Source of the DNA: Argentina anserina
Taxonomy: Eukaryota > Streptophyta > Magnoliopsida > Rosales > Rosaceae
Direction of reading: 5' to 3'
DNA length: 64,000 nucleotides
NCBI RefSeq assembly: GCF_933775445.1
Contig: NC_065875.1
Coordinates: 25,357,555-25,421,554, forward strand
Part shown: in pieces, positions 1 to 10,369 of the stretch
How positions within the stretch are numbered: position 1 is the stretch's first letter
Layout of the letters: each line of letters starts with the position of its first letter
Translations under genes and position numbers: made by a program
The notes under the pieces: model-generated
Database searches by the model: none
What the model was told of the DNA's origin: nothing
What the model saw: the letters and a program-made list of their open reading frames with translations, nothing else

Positions 1-114
1 GAAATAAAGGAGCATCCATCTTTGGAATGACATTCCCTTGATGTGTTCAACTTGCAGCACTAAGTAGTATCCTATTTATTTTGTTCTATAGAAAATATGA
101 AATGTGATCAATAC

Positions 115-1429
115 CTTAGTTAAAGTTGCTACTCCACTCATCCTCTGCATAAAATTCAGTACTACCCTCTCTGCTACAACAATGCTGTGTGCTCTTCCTG
201 CATATCAATCTGTAAGACTTCGCAATAAATTTTGAAAAGCTCCAAAGAATTTTCTCAGAACCTGAGTTACCATAAACTTTTCCAAACTCTAAGCCTTTAC
301 GTACGGAGTCTCCATCCTTTTGTGACCACTCAACCTGTATCGACATGTAAACCAATCATGTCAGGATACAAAGAACAAAAATATTCAAGCACACAAAGTG
401 CAGTGCTTTTATACCTTTAGAGTGGGATCAACTTCATTAAAAATCATCTCTGCAAGTGCAATTCCGGCAACTATACCATTCTCCTTTGCCAAGAAGTGGG
501 CTTCTACTTCCATATCAGGTGGAATGGTAGCGAGACATGTCACGTCGCCTACAATTAAAGCAACAATCTTGCTATAATATGTTTTGCAGAGTAAATCAGA
601 CTTAAAGATCTCAACTTAAAACCGTTTAAAATCAGTTCATCACAAAGAACCAAAAAAAATTTCAACCTCTGTCCCCAGCGTCTTCAGCAAGAGATGACTT
701 GATGACACCCGCAAGATCATAAGTCGGATGTGAAGGAGGCTTTATTGGTAGTGCTTCAAATGATAAACCGGGCTTTTCAGCTTGAGTTGCTGACATTCTA
801 ACAATCTGCCTGCAAGGGAACAAGCCCACACATTCCAAATCAACAAACTTTGAAATGCCACAAATGATCAACACAAATCCAAGTACGGAACAAAGAAAGT
901 TAGAACATTTGAACTACTCAACTACCATATATTCCATTAACTAAGTCCAATGACAGAGTTTCTTCCATGATTTACATTATGGCAAAGCTTTTAAGGTACT
1001 TCACTACTCAACATTATCACCATTAGGCAGAGTAGTAATCACACTCAGGAAAAACTTGCCTAAAGGCTAAATCATATGTCATCAAATTCTCTATCTTTAC
1101 AAATACAATTACACACCATGACTAAATTGAAATATACAAACCATGCAAATGGCAGAGCAAAACTAGAATTACACAACTGAAACTGGGTACCTCAAAGATT
1201 GAAACTTTAAACAAAATTCAGACTATAAAGAACGCAATTCAACTCGAATTAAAGCAAGCCAAAAAGTGATGATAAGAAGTGGAGGTGGAGGATTAAACCT
1301 GATAGGAGAGCGCAGGCGGGAGGTGATAGGAAGGCCGTAGGGAATCCCAGTTGGCGGGTAAGTGTTGCGCGACTTTTGCAGAGGGAACAATAAGGACGAA
1401 GAAGATGAAGAAGACGCAGCAAAGGCCAT
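115..1429 (-). CDS. QPT: Quinolinate phosphoribosyltransferase, plastid; 5' half
   Basis: Converts quinolinate and PRPP to nicotinate mononucleotide, the entry to NAD made de novo from aspartate in plastids. I place five exons on the minus strand: 1429-1299, 809-667, 548-415, 334-271 and 197-115. All junctions have GT-AG borders, and together they give exactly 185 in-frame codons. The start is the ATG at 1429; an in-frame TGA lies upstream. The first 40 or so residues are a Ser-rich, transit-peptide-like stretch ([14 protein letters not shown]). Family sequence follows: [57 protein letters not shown], and [20 protein letters not shown] near the end. The phosphoribosyltransferase core, with the lysine and arginine active-site residues, would lie left of base 1. 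Plant QPT is about 350 residues, so roughly half is present. No frame break is seen. Confidence 0.93.
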
Positions 1430-1499
1430 GTCCAACCCAATAAGAAGTTCTAGTCCAGTTCAGGGCTTTCACTTCCAATTCCCAGCTCCCAACTCCAAC

Positions 1500-2339
1500 C
1501 CAACAATCTCAGTCCCCAACATCCCCTTTCCATAAAAAAAATTTTTTGTGAGATTGCACATTTTTAAACTAATTACAAAGTGGAAAAAACTTGCAATGTA
1601 AAAATTTAACTATTTAAAAGTTAAATAACTAATAAATATCATTTTTGCAAAAAATTGATCTAAAGAAAAATCGTTTTTATAGTCGATTGCATCAAACAAA
1701 TTGACGATTGATTATAAAACTACTAATTTTCACCGTGACTGTTCATTTGTTTGATGCAATCAACTGAGTAAACGATTTTTATTTATATTGATTTTTTACA
1801 AAAAAAATCTTTATTGATAAAAAAAACTTTTAAACGATTAAAACGATGTAATACAAATGTGAGAGAATTCGGGCGTATACATATATACTAAGTTATATGC
1901 AAGTATTTTCCTTACAAAGTAGACACTTAGTGGTAAATAAATAAAGAAAACATTCTTAATTTGAGCATGCCAAGATCCGTCTAAGTCAGTTTTCATTTTG
2001 CTTTGTGTGGTCATTGGTCAAGATATGCAATGGCATTCGAAAACTTGTTTGTTCATAGACATGTTGAAAGAGTAGCTCGCAAAGCAATTACAAATTTACC
2101 TTGAATCATTGTCTTGAGTCTCAGCATGCACATTTCTATGTTTCGACCCATAAATGTTGCAGTGCCAAATTGCATGGTAGATGAATGATAGAGTATTGGT
2201 ATGTATCGTATTACCCCGTCATCTTATAGATTTCGAGCATCACATAAAATTTATTGTGTTAATATTTGTGATGTATGAGAAGTAGAAGTTACGCCCGCAT
2301 TGATATTCATTCGGGTTCCCATCGGATTTGGTTTTAATT

Positions 2340-2387
<48 letters not shown>

Positions 2388-2510
2388 GACTGTAGGCCAG
2401 CCCAACCTTTGTTGTTAAGCGAGTGAGGATTTGGCAAGGCTCATTGTTTGGGCCTCGGGACTTTTTAATTACGGCAAGCAGCAGTGTCTAGGTACCTGAT
2501 CTTAGTTTAA
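1500..2510. other. Gene-free stretch upstream of QPT
   Basis: AT-rich spacer. It includes a weak inverted pair around 1650-1860, where similar tttttaca/gattgcatc/tttgatgcaatc words recur on both strands, which suggests an old fold-back element. No coding region is seen. Confidence 0.4.
2343..2385. repeat. (CT)n microsatellite
   Basis: An uninterrupted CT dinucleotide run of about 43 bases. A likely length-polymorphic marker. Confidence 0.97.
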
Positions 2511-2635
2511 GAGTGTGTTTGGGTAAGGGACTTTGAGGTTCTAAGGAATTTGTAAGTGAATGGATTTAGAAGTGAAGGGTTTTGAAGGTGATGAGATTTT
2601 AAAATGAAAGGACTTTGGGAATGGATTATGAAAAT

Positions 2636-3107
2636 GACTTGTTTGGGTGATAAAAGGGATTTAATCATGGAATTTGTAAATATAATTATTTTTAAACTAG
2701 TAATTATTTTATTTTAACCAAATTATTATAAAACATGAAAAAGTTTGTATCACCAAATAATTCCAAGAATGCAATAATTAAAGTCTTTGTCACAATTTGG
2801 ATTGCATCGTACTTACATTCATAATATTAAAATGTTGAATGTTCTACGGAAGATTGATAACATATCAAACACAACAACAAAAGCATATAAATTCAAAAAA
2901 AAATTATGGCATTGACTTCAATATAAATTGGGTTTTCTTTTCAATTGGAATCTTCTTCAATATTTGAAACTTTGTGGGATTGTTGGCAAACACCTCAATT
3001 GCTCTCCACCGAAGTTCTTCTTCTAAATCAAGTATTCCCATCAACTCTTCATAAACTTCATCAGCCGTCACATTTGCATTCTTCTTTAATGTTGAAATCA
3101 TACTAGA
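2636..3107. repeat. 472-bp direct repeat, copy A
   Basis: Starts gacttgtttgggtgataaaa and ends gaaatcatactaga. It is nearly identical to 3949-4421. Copy A is joined on its left to a transposon-like terminus (gtgtttgggtaagggactttg at about 2517) and is cut on its right by LTR-like sequence. On the minus strand it encodes the last ~60 residues of a Myb/SANT-like ORF1-type protein (VTADEVYEELMGILDLEEEL). Confidence 0.85.
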
Positions 3108-3948
3108 CACAAGAAATTTAATGAAGTAAATCATTTTTATTAAATGATTAAATCGACCAAGAACCTGATAAAATTGCACACGTGGCCCAAAAGTCAACAA
3201 AGTCAGTACGGACCCGAATAAAATTCGCGTCAGCACATAAACGGATGATCGTAATCAAAACTACGTGGTTCCGACTTTAATTGGAAATTAAATGTCATTG
3301 ACGATCGAAATGGTAATCGAGTATTTAATTAAATTAATAAATTTTTTTACGGTTATAATTAAATCAATTATTTGAATCTTGATTAATTAAATTAATCAGA
3401 AAACACATATTGATTTAATTATACAACTAAAGAAATATTATTATTTTAGTATCATTCAAATATTCTATAAATAGAATATTCTTGACACTATAAATAGCCC
3501 TTTCAACATAAAGAGAGGGGATTTTACATTGGAGAAGAAGAGAGCAATATCACTCTCGAGAAATCCCGAAGTCTCCCAAATCCACGAAGAATCATCAAGC
3601 TACATCAAGCGGCCAAATCGCTCGTTCTTCATCAAATCCAAATCCAAACTCAAGTCCACGAAAAATCATCAAGCGGTCAAATCGCTCGTTCTTCATCAAA
3701 TCCAAATCCAAACTCAAGTCCACGAAGAATCATCAAGCGATCAAATCGCTCGTTCTTCATCGAATCCAAATCCAAATCAAACTCAAATTCTCAAGATCAA
3801 GTGCACGTCACCCTTGAGCCAAGTCATATACAGAGATAGAATCAGAGAAGTTCACAAAGATTGTAACCCCGCGCTTGGTATTCAATAAATCACATTTCAT
3901 TTGTACACGTGTCTGCATTCTTGTTTGTTTTCAGATTCTCGTTCTACA
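3108..3948 (+). mobile_element. LTR of a retrotransposon, probably solo
   Basis: Sits exactly between the two copies of the 472-bp repeat. In plus orientation it looks like an LTR: a TATAAATA box at 3489-3496, a transcribed part, AATAAA at 3884-3889, then a short U5-like end finishing in TTCTACA. The left boundary is not a clean TG, so the 5' end is uncertain. Inside, 3581-3790 holds about three copies of a 64-bp tandem repeat (tccacgaagaatcatcaagc then caaatcgctcgttcttcatc). The open frame at 3529-3888 is a by-product of this repeat. Confidence 0.55.
3581..3790. repeat. ~64-bp tandem repeat, about 3 copies
   Basis: The word tccacga(a/g)(g/a)aatcatcaagc recurs at 3581, 3655 and 3719, each time followed by caaatcgctcgttcttcatc and then aatccaaatccaaa. 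The first spacing is 74 because of an extra ~10-base catcaagc duplication. Confidence 0.85.
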
Positions 3949-4421
3949 GACTTGTTTGGGTGATAAAAGGTATTTAATTATGGAATTTGTAAATATAATT
4001 ATTTTTAAACTAGTAATTATTTTATTTTAACCAAATTATTATAAAACATGAAAAAGTTTGTGTCACCAAATAATTCCAAGAATGCAATAATTAAAGTCTT
4101 TGTCACAATTTGGATTGCATCGTACTTACATTCATAATATTAAAATGTAAAATGTTCTACGAAAGATTGATAACATATCAAACACAACAACAAAAGCATA
4201 TAAATTCAAAAAAAAAATTATGGCATTGACTTCAATATAAATTGGGTTTTCTTCTCAATTGGAATGTTCTTCAATATTTGAAACTTTGTGGGATTGTTGG
4301 CAAACACCTTAATTGCTCTCCACCGAAGTTCTTCTTCTAAATCATGTATTCCCATCAACTCTTCATAAACTTCATCAACCGTCACATTTGCATTTTTCTT
4401 TAATGTTGAAATCATACTAGA
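3949..4421. repeat. 472-bp direct repeat, copy B
   Basis: Second copy of 2636-3107, differing at scattered single bases. Unlike copy A it runs on into the rest of the transposon-derived reading frame at 4422-4580, so it is the copy in original context on the right. Confidence 0.85.
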
Positions 4422-4580
4422 TGTCATTTCTTTGATTGAAGAAGCCATTTCGGATACCGCCATAGCAATTGTTTCCTCTGCTTTCACTTTTTTTGGGTGC
4501 GGTGTAACTGTTGAAGTAGAAGATTCAGTTTTTCTCTTGAAACTATCATCTTGGAAACTTCCTCCTATTCCACATGTCAT
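4218..4580 (-). pseudogene. Transposon ORF1-type (Myb/SANT-like) C-terminal remnant
   Basis: A 120-residue open frame with a basic Ser/Thr-rich start (about residues 14-35), then a helical tail (VDEVYEELMGIHDLEEELRW, then KVFANNPTKFQILKNI). This layout matches the C-terminal end of Myb/SANT-like proteins carried by PIF/Harbinger transposons and their host relatives. The N-terminal DNA-binding domain is missing, and the surrounding DNA is AT-rich and full of stops. I judge it a transposon remnant, not a host gene. The family assignment is from pattern recognition only. Confidence 0.5.
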
Positions 4581-5003
4581 CTTTAACTTATAGGCTAATG
4601 TGTTATAAAAGTGTCAAAAATGACCTGAAATAGTTATTTTCACCTCAAAAGTTTTTTATTTATTTTAGTGAATAATTTATAAATACATAATAACATTGTT
4701 TAGTAAATATATATATATATATTTCATTATTTGAAAAAAAATTATATTTTTCTTTGTTGAAATAATATTCTACAATATTAAATTCCAATTAAACTTGTAT
4801 TGTTTTAGTGTAACAACTCCTTAAATATACAACAACACTACTAATATAAAACTAATAATTTTTAGTGAACCAACAAAAAAAATCACTTATTAAAAACTAA
4901 TAACTAAATTACAAATAAAAGTGATAAATAATAAACATTTAAAATAGAACGAATAATTTTCTAACTTTGCTTCCGGAACAAGGATGCGACAACTCCAACT
5001 TCG

Positions 5004-5372
5004 ATGCCAACTACAAATCCTATTTCTCATCCAATTAGGGGAAATGCAGCGAGAAAACAACTTGCCAAAAGCAAGGATGCGGAAGCAAAAGTCGGATTTG
5101 AAATTGCCGAACACATACGTGGCATAAGGGAATCAATGATGAAGGCCCAAGAGAAAAAAAAAAAGGCGGAGCAAAGAGAGCGTACTAGAGAAGAGGCAAT
5201 CATAGCGATGCAAACTACTAATTTTACTCCAACAAGGAGTATTATGACGAAGAGAAAACAAAATAATGCAAAAATTTTAGACAACATGAGTTATTCCCGC
5301 CATCCAATTATGATTATTATCCGAAAATGTCAACAAATACACCAAATGATCATGAATACTAGTATTTTATAA
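5004..5372 (+). pseudogene. NAM-associated/ORF1-like coding remnant of a DNA transposon
   Basis: A 122-residue frame. It begins with a Thr/Pro-rich linker, then NPISHPIRGNAARKQLAKSK, then a long Lys/Glu-rich coiled-coil-like stretch around EKKKKAEQRERTREEAI. The (R)PIG-(N/K)-A-(A)-K-x-x-K pattern before a charged helix is typical of the region following the Myb/SANT or NAM-associated domain in plant PIF/Harbinger ORF1 proteins. The upstream domain is absent. It faces the other remnant (4218-4580, minus) tail to tail and is probably from the same decayed element. Confidence 0.4.
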
Positions 5373-5518
5373 CCATTTAATTATAATTTATGTAACTTAA
5401 ATTAGTTAAATTTCATGTAATTTTAATTTTTATGAAATAAAATTTCAAGTTTTAATTTTTCATAATACATTTATTTTATTTATAATTTATAAAAGTAAAG
5501 TTGTAATTAAATGATAGA

Positions 5519-5842
5519 AGATTTTCTCATGTGCGGAGGTCCGAACCATTCGGATTCGGCGACTAGCACACACAACGACGACAAGGAAGGTGATAGCCGT
5601 GCTCCGATCCCCCCTCACGGCGCTCCTCTCTATACTAACAGGAATCTCGAAATTTCCGCACGGTGCCCAAAAACTTGAAATTTCCAGAGATTTCGAGATT
5701 CCGCCGTGGGCCGACGCTGCAGCTCCGACCGACACATACAGGAGAGCCGGGAGGGGGGAGTGCGGTTGACATCTTCCGCACCTTCATTGCGTCGCCGGTC
5801 GCTGGAAAGGCCGAATCCATATGGTGCGGACAAACTCTATAA
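5519..5842. mobile_element. Fold-back (inverted-repeat) element, ~320 bp
   Basis: The left arm (gtccgaaccattcggattcggcga) and the right arm read on the minus strand (gtccgcaccatatggattcg) match through most of their length, including caaggaaggtg/gcaatgaaggtg and cctcacggcgctcct/cctcccggctctcct. The GC-rich core holds gaaatttccgcacggtgccc and ccgccgtgggccgacgctgc. The same core is in the element at 29908-30230. Ends are approximate. Confidence 0.65.
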
Positions 5843-6139
5843 ATAATAGTATAGAAATTAAAAGGTACAAAACATATTAAAAAATATTAAATGGTTACAT
5901 TATAACACACTTAGATTATAAACTGTTGATGTCAAATCAATAAATAATGTCAATTTAGTATGACACAATATAACCTAGGGCTACAAATAACCTTTTGGGT
6001 TGCAATTGGAGAAGGCATAACTAGGGTGTTTTGTGCTCCTAGAAAAGCCATCTCTACATAGAGTGGCCCCTAAAGTATCAAATAAGCTAGTTAATGTAAC
6101 ATGTTCTTAATCTAATTTTCTAGATGAGTCTAATCCTAT

Positions 6140-6387
6140 GAAGCACGAACACGTGCTATGGGCACCGTATTGCGTGTCCGACACGAACACGGATACGCTC
6201 GGATACGAGCGGATACGCGAACTGATTTTGAACACGGCCCGGACATGCGAGTGTCTGAATCGGACACGCACCAACTCACAATAAAAGTGAAAGTGCTTAT
6301 GGTGAGATTCGAACTTTGGTCCTCCAAGGCACTCAACAACTCCTCAACCATTCCAACCGATTCAGTTTTTGTTATATTTATGCACAC

Positions 6388-6424
<37 letters not shown>

Positions 6425-6748
6425 AAGAGAAACTTGTGATAAAAATAAGAATGCTTGTGGTGGGATTCGAACATTTGTTATCCAAGATACTTATCAAGTC
6501 CTTAGCCATTCTAACAAGTTATGTTTTCATCATTTTAATGCACACTTTGACATATATATACATCTAAAATTCTAAATACTTTCAAATTTATAAATTATTA
6601 TTTTTAATAAATATATATATATATATTAAAAATAATATTTAATTAACGTGTCCACCACGTGTCCGTGTCCAAAAAAATTTATATATGCCGTGTCTACGTA
6701 TCGAATCGTGTCCAATACGGAAACTCGTGTCCATGTCCGTGCTACTTC
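6140..6748. mobile_element. MULE- or hAT-type non-autonomous element
   Basis: The left end gaagcacgaacacg and the right end cgtgctacttc are inverted, and both subterminal zones are packed with the word cgtgtcc/ggacacg. Flanks gtctaatcctat (6128-6139) and gtctaatcatat (6750-6761) look like an 11-12-bp TSD with one mismatch. Inside are two diverged copies of a minus-strand tRNA-like segment (gattcgaac at about 6306 and 6463) separated by a (TA)n run at 6392-6421. Confidence 0.6.
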
Positions 6749-6761
6749 TGTCTAATCATAT

Positions 6762-8500
6762 AACCTCATGCTCTCAACATAGAGATTACTAGGTTTCTAG
6801 GATAATTTACAAGGTTCAATTCTAGAATAGCCTGCGTGTGTAGATCTTGTTCGTGTTGATTCATATATGTGATCATCATACGGTCTTGCGTCATTTTTCC
6901 AACAATTATAACGAAAACTATTTCCAACAAATCCTTATATACATTTGACTTAAAAATAATTTTTTGAGAAGATAACAATAATGATCCAATATAATTCGAG
7001 ACATACATAATGCTGAGAAAAACTGCGCAAAATTATGATTTTTTGAGTTATGGGGTTGACTTTGGAACTTGTTTTGAAACTTGTGGGATTGACTTTGGAG
7101 TATATAATATTGCAGGGTTCAGCATCATGTAAAAGTAAATCTCACATTATTCATAAATTTTATGAGATGTGTATTCGAAAGAAAGAAGTTCTTTGGAAAA
7201 TCGGACTCATGTGACCAACGCCAACAAGAAAGAGTATCTGGCTAAGACAATTACATCCAACAAATGATGTGGCCGACCAAGTGTGCCGTAGTTTGAGCAA
7301 GAGAAAAGTAGCAAATTCCAAATCATTATTTTCTTGCAATAAATTCCAAAAAAATGTTAGTCTGCTTCGCAAACAATTCAGCGTAGATATTATGTTAGTA
7401 TGAGTTATAATATCACACGATTAAAAATGATCATAGAACAAAGTTTATGCAGTATATATGCGTAGATTGAAAATTGTATCGTTCGACTGACTCTGGCATT
7501 TGATTCGGATTGCCTCTCACGGTTGGTGAACACCGGTAGAGGGAGCCTAGTATATACGTACGAAACTCCCACAATGCACACATCGTTTAGATTTGATGTT
7601 AAACAATAGAAGTGTATCAAATTAAATCTCTCTAATATTGGTCCATTTCCTTTTCAAAGGATAGCGGTCTGATTTTTCACACATTTGCTTAGAGAAAGCG
7701 ATGCATTTTTGATTCATTCAAAGTTGGATTGCAAAACAAATAACAAGATTTTATAACACAACAATCCAAACAATGACACGATATAGTGATAGTCCATAGG
7801 GCTCCTGCTTCATAGTTTCATTATACAATTGTTAATCGTCACGTTTCATGCCTACCAACTATTACCATATACACCCGACCCGTATCACCTGATGTCCTGA
7901 TGGCTATGTATATGGCTATATGCAGAGGTAGGAATATCAAACAATAGTTGGGGCAAGTCGACACGCCCCGGCAACACCACCGGAAGATTAATGAGCTTCC
8001 TGGTCTCCGCCGTCTCTAGGCTTGTGCAGCAGTAGCAGCACGCATCTATGACACTCGTATTTTCCTTATTTTGATTTTGCTGTGTACTATATATAAGTCA
8101 AAAACGTTTTTTCGGTGATGAACTCAGAACTCCGTTGCATACTCCTATTATATGTGGAGGGAGCTCGAGAGCATCTCTTTCATTTTCCCATTGGTTTTCT
8201 TTGAATAAAATGATGGTTTTGTTAGTGGCAACGTTAAAGAAAAACCATCAAACACTTGAAAGCTGTTCAATATTTACGGTGTTTTTCAAAAATGGCTGCT
8301 GCATCAGCATTGACAATCAATCATTCACAGCGTAAGAATTTTAAAACAACACACTGTTAAAACATTCAACAAATAGAGGCACATAGTCATCTTAGTCTTT
8401 CATATCTCTATATTTAAATCCTCTGTGTCAAAAATTCTAATAGCCACAGTCCAATACATACGGCATTCCTATTTGATCTACCCACCTCTCTCAATCCCAG
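6762..8500. other. Gene-free stretch
   Basis: AT-rich spacer. No coding, RNA gene or clear transposon terminus recognised on either strand. Confidence 0.4.
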
Positions 8501-8515
8501 TCCACAATCATTGCC

Positions 8516-8525
8516 TATATAAATA
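8516..8525 (+). promoter_or_regulatory. TATA box of the small peptide gene
   Basis: TATATAAATA about 70 bases upstream of the ATG at 8596. This is consistent with a short 5' UTR. Confidence 0.6.
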
Positions 8526-8595
8526 AATTCTCTTCACTTTAAAGCAAAAGCTCTCTTGCTAATCACGTACAAGCAGTTAGAACTAGGATATCACC

Positions 8596-8859
8596 ATGTC
8601 ATCATCATCATCGGATTCATCTCCAACGAGATTGTTAAGGGGTTTTGCTATCTTCGTACTTCTACTTTTGGGAATGGCTTCAGTGGGAAGTTGCAGCAGG
8701 CCCTTGAAGACTTTGAAGGAAATGGAAGTAAAAAGCTTGATGGCTAAGCTTCCCAGAGGGCCAGTGCCGCCTTCAGGACCTTCTTTGTGTCACAACAAGC
8801 TCAGCCCCACCAAGAACACCCAGCTTTCATTTACACAAGATTATGTCATCTGCCCATGA
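8596..8859 (+). CDS. Secreted signal-peptide precursor, IDA/PIP-like (SGPS motif)
   Basis: An intronless 87-residue precursor. Residues 14-31 are strongly hydrophobic (FAIFVLLLLGMASVG) and act as a signal peptide, with cleavage likely near GSC-S at 32-34. A variable linker follows. Near the C terminus is LPRGPVPPSGPSLCHN (residues 52-67). PVPPSxPSxxHN is the core of IDA/IDL abscission peptides, while SGPS is the hallmark of PIP/PIPL immune peptides; the two families are related. The mature peptide would be released by processing and perceived by HAE/HSL- or RLK7-type receptor kinases; that is family knowledge. Unusually, a 20-residue tail continues past HN, with a second Cys near the end. Start choice: first ATG after the TATA box, directly preceding the signal peptide. 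The exact subgroup is uncertain. Confidence 0.78.
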   Translation: MSSSSSDSSPTRLLRGFAIFVLLLLGMASVGSCSRPLKTLKEMEVKSLMAKLPRGPVPPSGPSLCHNKLSPTKNTQLSFTQDYVICP

Positions 8860-8879
8860 TAACCATCATGTATATAAAC

Positions 8880-10250
8880 TTTTACAGAAATAGCTAGGAA
8901 AAACACAACTACTTCTCCCAGTATGTTCATTCCATTTCTTTTGCTGGCTATCATAGGAAGATATATAGCTCAACCCAAAGTTTTGTCTTCCTCATTCTTT
9001 TTAATGTCTTTCGGGTCTCCGAGTGTCTGAACTGTCCATATATTAGAATTCCAGATAGAATGTAAACTGTAAAAGGGGAATAACTTTCGTTTCCCATGAA
9101 CTTATTACTAGCTAGGTGTTATCAGTGGCATGGAAGTGCTAGCAAATACTGTGTTCCCCCAGACGAAGAATAAGAATTAATTTACTCTTATTCTAGTTTA
9201 TAATGAATCAATGGTTACAATCTATGGCCTCCGGTAGCTAGAATACATTAAAAAGAGAATGAAAATAAAGCAATTCAACACTGGAAAATGCTCAATTCCA
9301 TGTTTTATTTATGCTGTCTACCATATATTCTTCTATGTGAGAGCAGTGAGCACCAAATTGAAATTAATACGTCTATAATGCCAATTTGATCGATCTAAAA
9401 CATTTAGTGGTAAAGGTTCCTATATCTGAATCTTGCATTGGTGATAAATAATAGGAAGCCTAAATATAAATCAAAATGGGAAGAGCAATTGAAAAAGAAT
9501 GTAGTCCTGGGATTCGTACAAAACTAGCTAGCTGAATTTCACAGAAAGAAGCAAGCTTAAGTTGCAGCCTCCTCTGCCATCTGAGAAATCTGTACTATTC
9601 AGATCACTTAACAATACTAATGCAGACATGCAGTTGTGGCATGAAAAGAGAAAAAAACGAGCAAGCTTAGTAGGAAAGTTTAGAAAACTAGCTTGATGAT
9701 TACATAGGATCTCAAAGAAGAAGAAAAGAAAAATAAAAAGAAGAAAAGAGAGCCAAACATCTAAAACTCAAATACAATATTATGTATGATCACTTGTTCA
9801 TCAATGGAGAGGCAATGCTTAACTGGACTCAGAGACTTCAAGGGCTAGCAAATCCAGAGGACATCCTTGAGTGAAACCAAGATTGGAACAAAGAGCCTAA
9901 TATATACACTGTGCATCGGCATACCAACAAGTCAACAACCTCAATCCTCTCAATGTCATTTGTTCCAGGTGTACAAACCATGAAAACACAAAAACCTACG
10001 GCAATAGATATCAGAATCAGTTTTCCTTCTGAAAGTTTTAAGGGTTCTGGTACAATCAAGTTTTTAATATCAAACTCTTTGGTCCAAGAGTCCCCCCCCC
10101 CCCCCCCCCCCTCTTTCAAAAAAAAACAGAGAGAGTCTCTAACACCATATTCCTTCATCACCCAAACACCACTGACATTAAGGCATTAAGGTCATCTATC
10201 TTATATATAACCAGTACAGGAGAGATAGCCTTCCAAAACTCCCGGCTTGT
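8880..10250. other. Gene-free stretch with a poly-C tract
   Basis: No supported gene. A run of about 20 C lies at 10092-10111 and creates spurious Pro- and Gly-rich open frames on the two strands. Confidence 0.5.
10092..10111. repeat. Poly-C tract
   Basis: Twenty consecutive C, a likely site of replication slippage and of sequencing error. Confidence 0.9.
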
Positions 10251-10356
10251 TAATAACGTACGTTAGTTGTTGACGCAATTCTCTCGAAGCAGAAGGCACC
10301 TAAAACTCTTGGAACTGCTTACTTTGTATGTTGAATGTACGAATGGAATAACTGCC

Positions 10357-10369
10357 TGGCCACATACAC
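10357..10369. repeat. 13-bp TSD, left copy (LINE-like insertion)
   Basis: tggccacatacac, identical to 14258-14270. Confidence 0.85.

Noticed and set aside
3529..3888. A 119-residue open frame with repeats
   Set aside because: Lies in the transcribed part of an LTR and is made of a 64-bp tandem repeat; no known domain.
9838..10161. Open frames spanning the poly-C tract
   Set aside because: Created by a 20-base homopolymer; no domain and opposite-strand frames are equally long.
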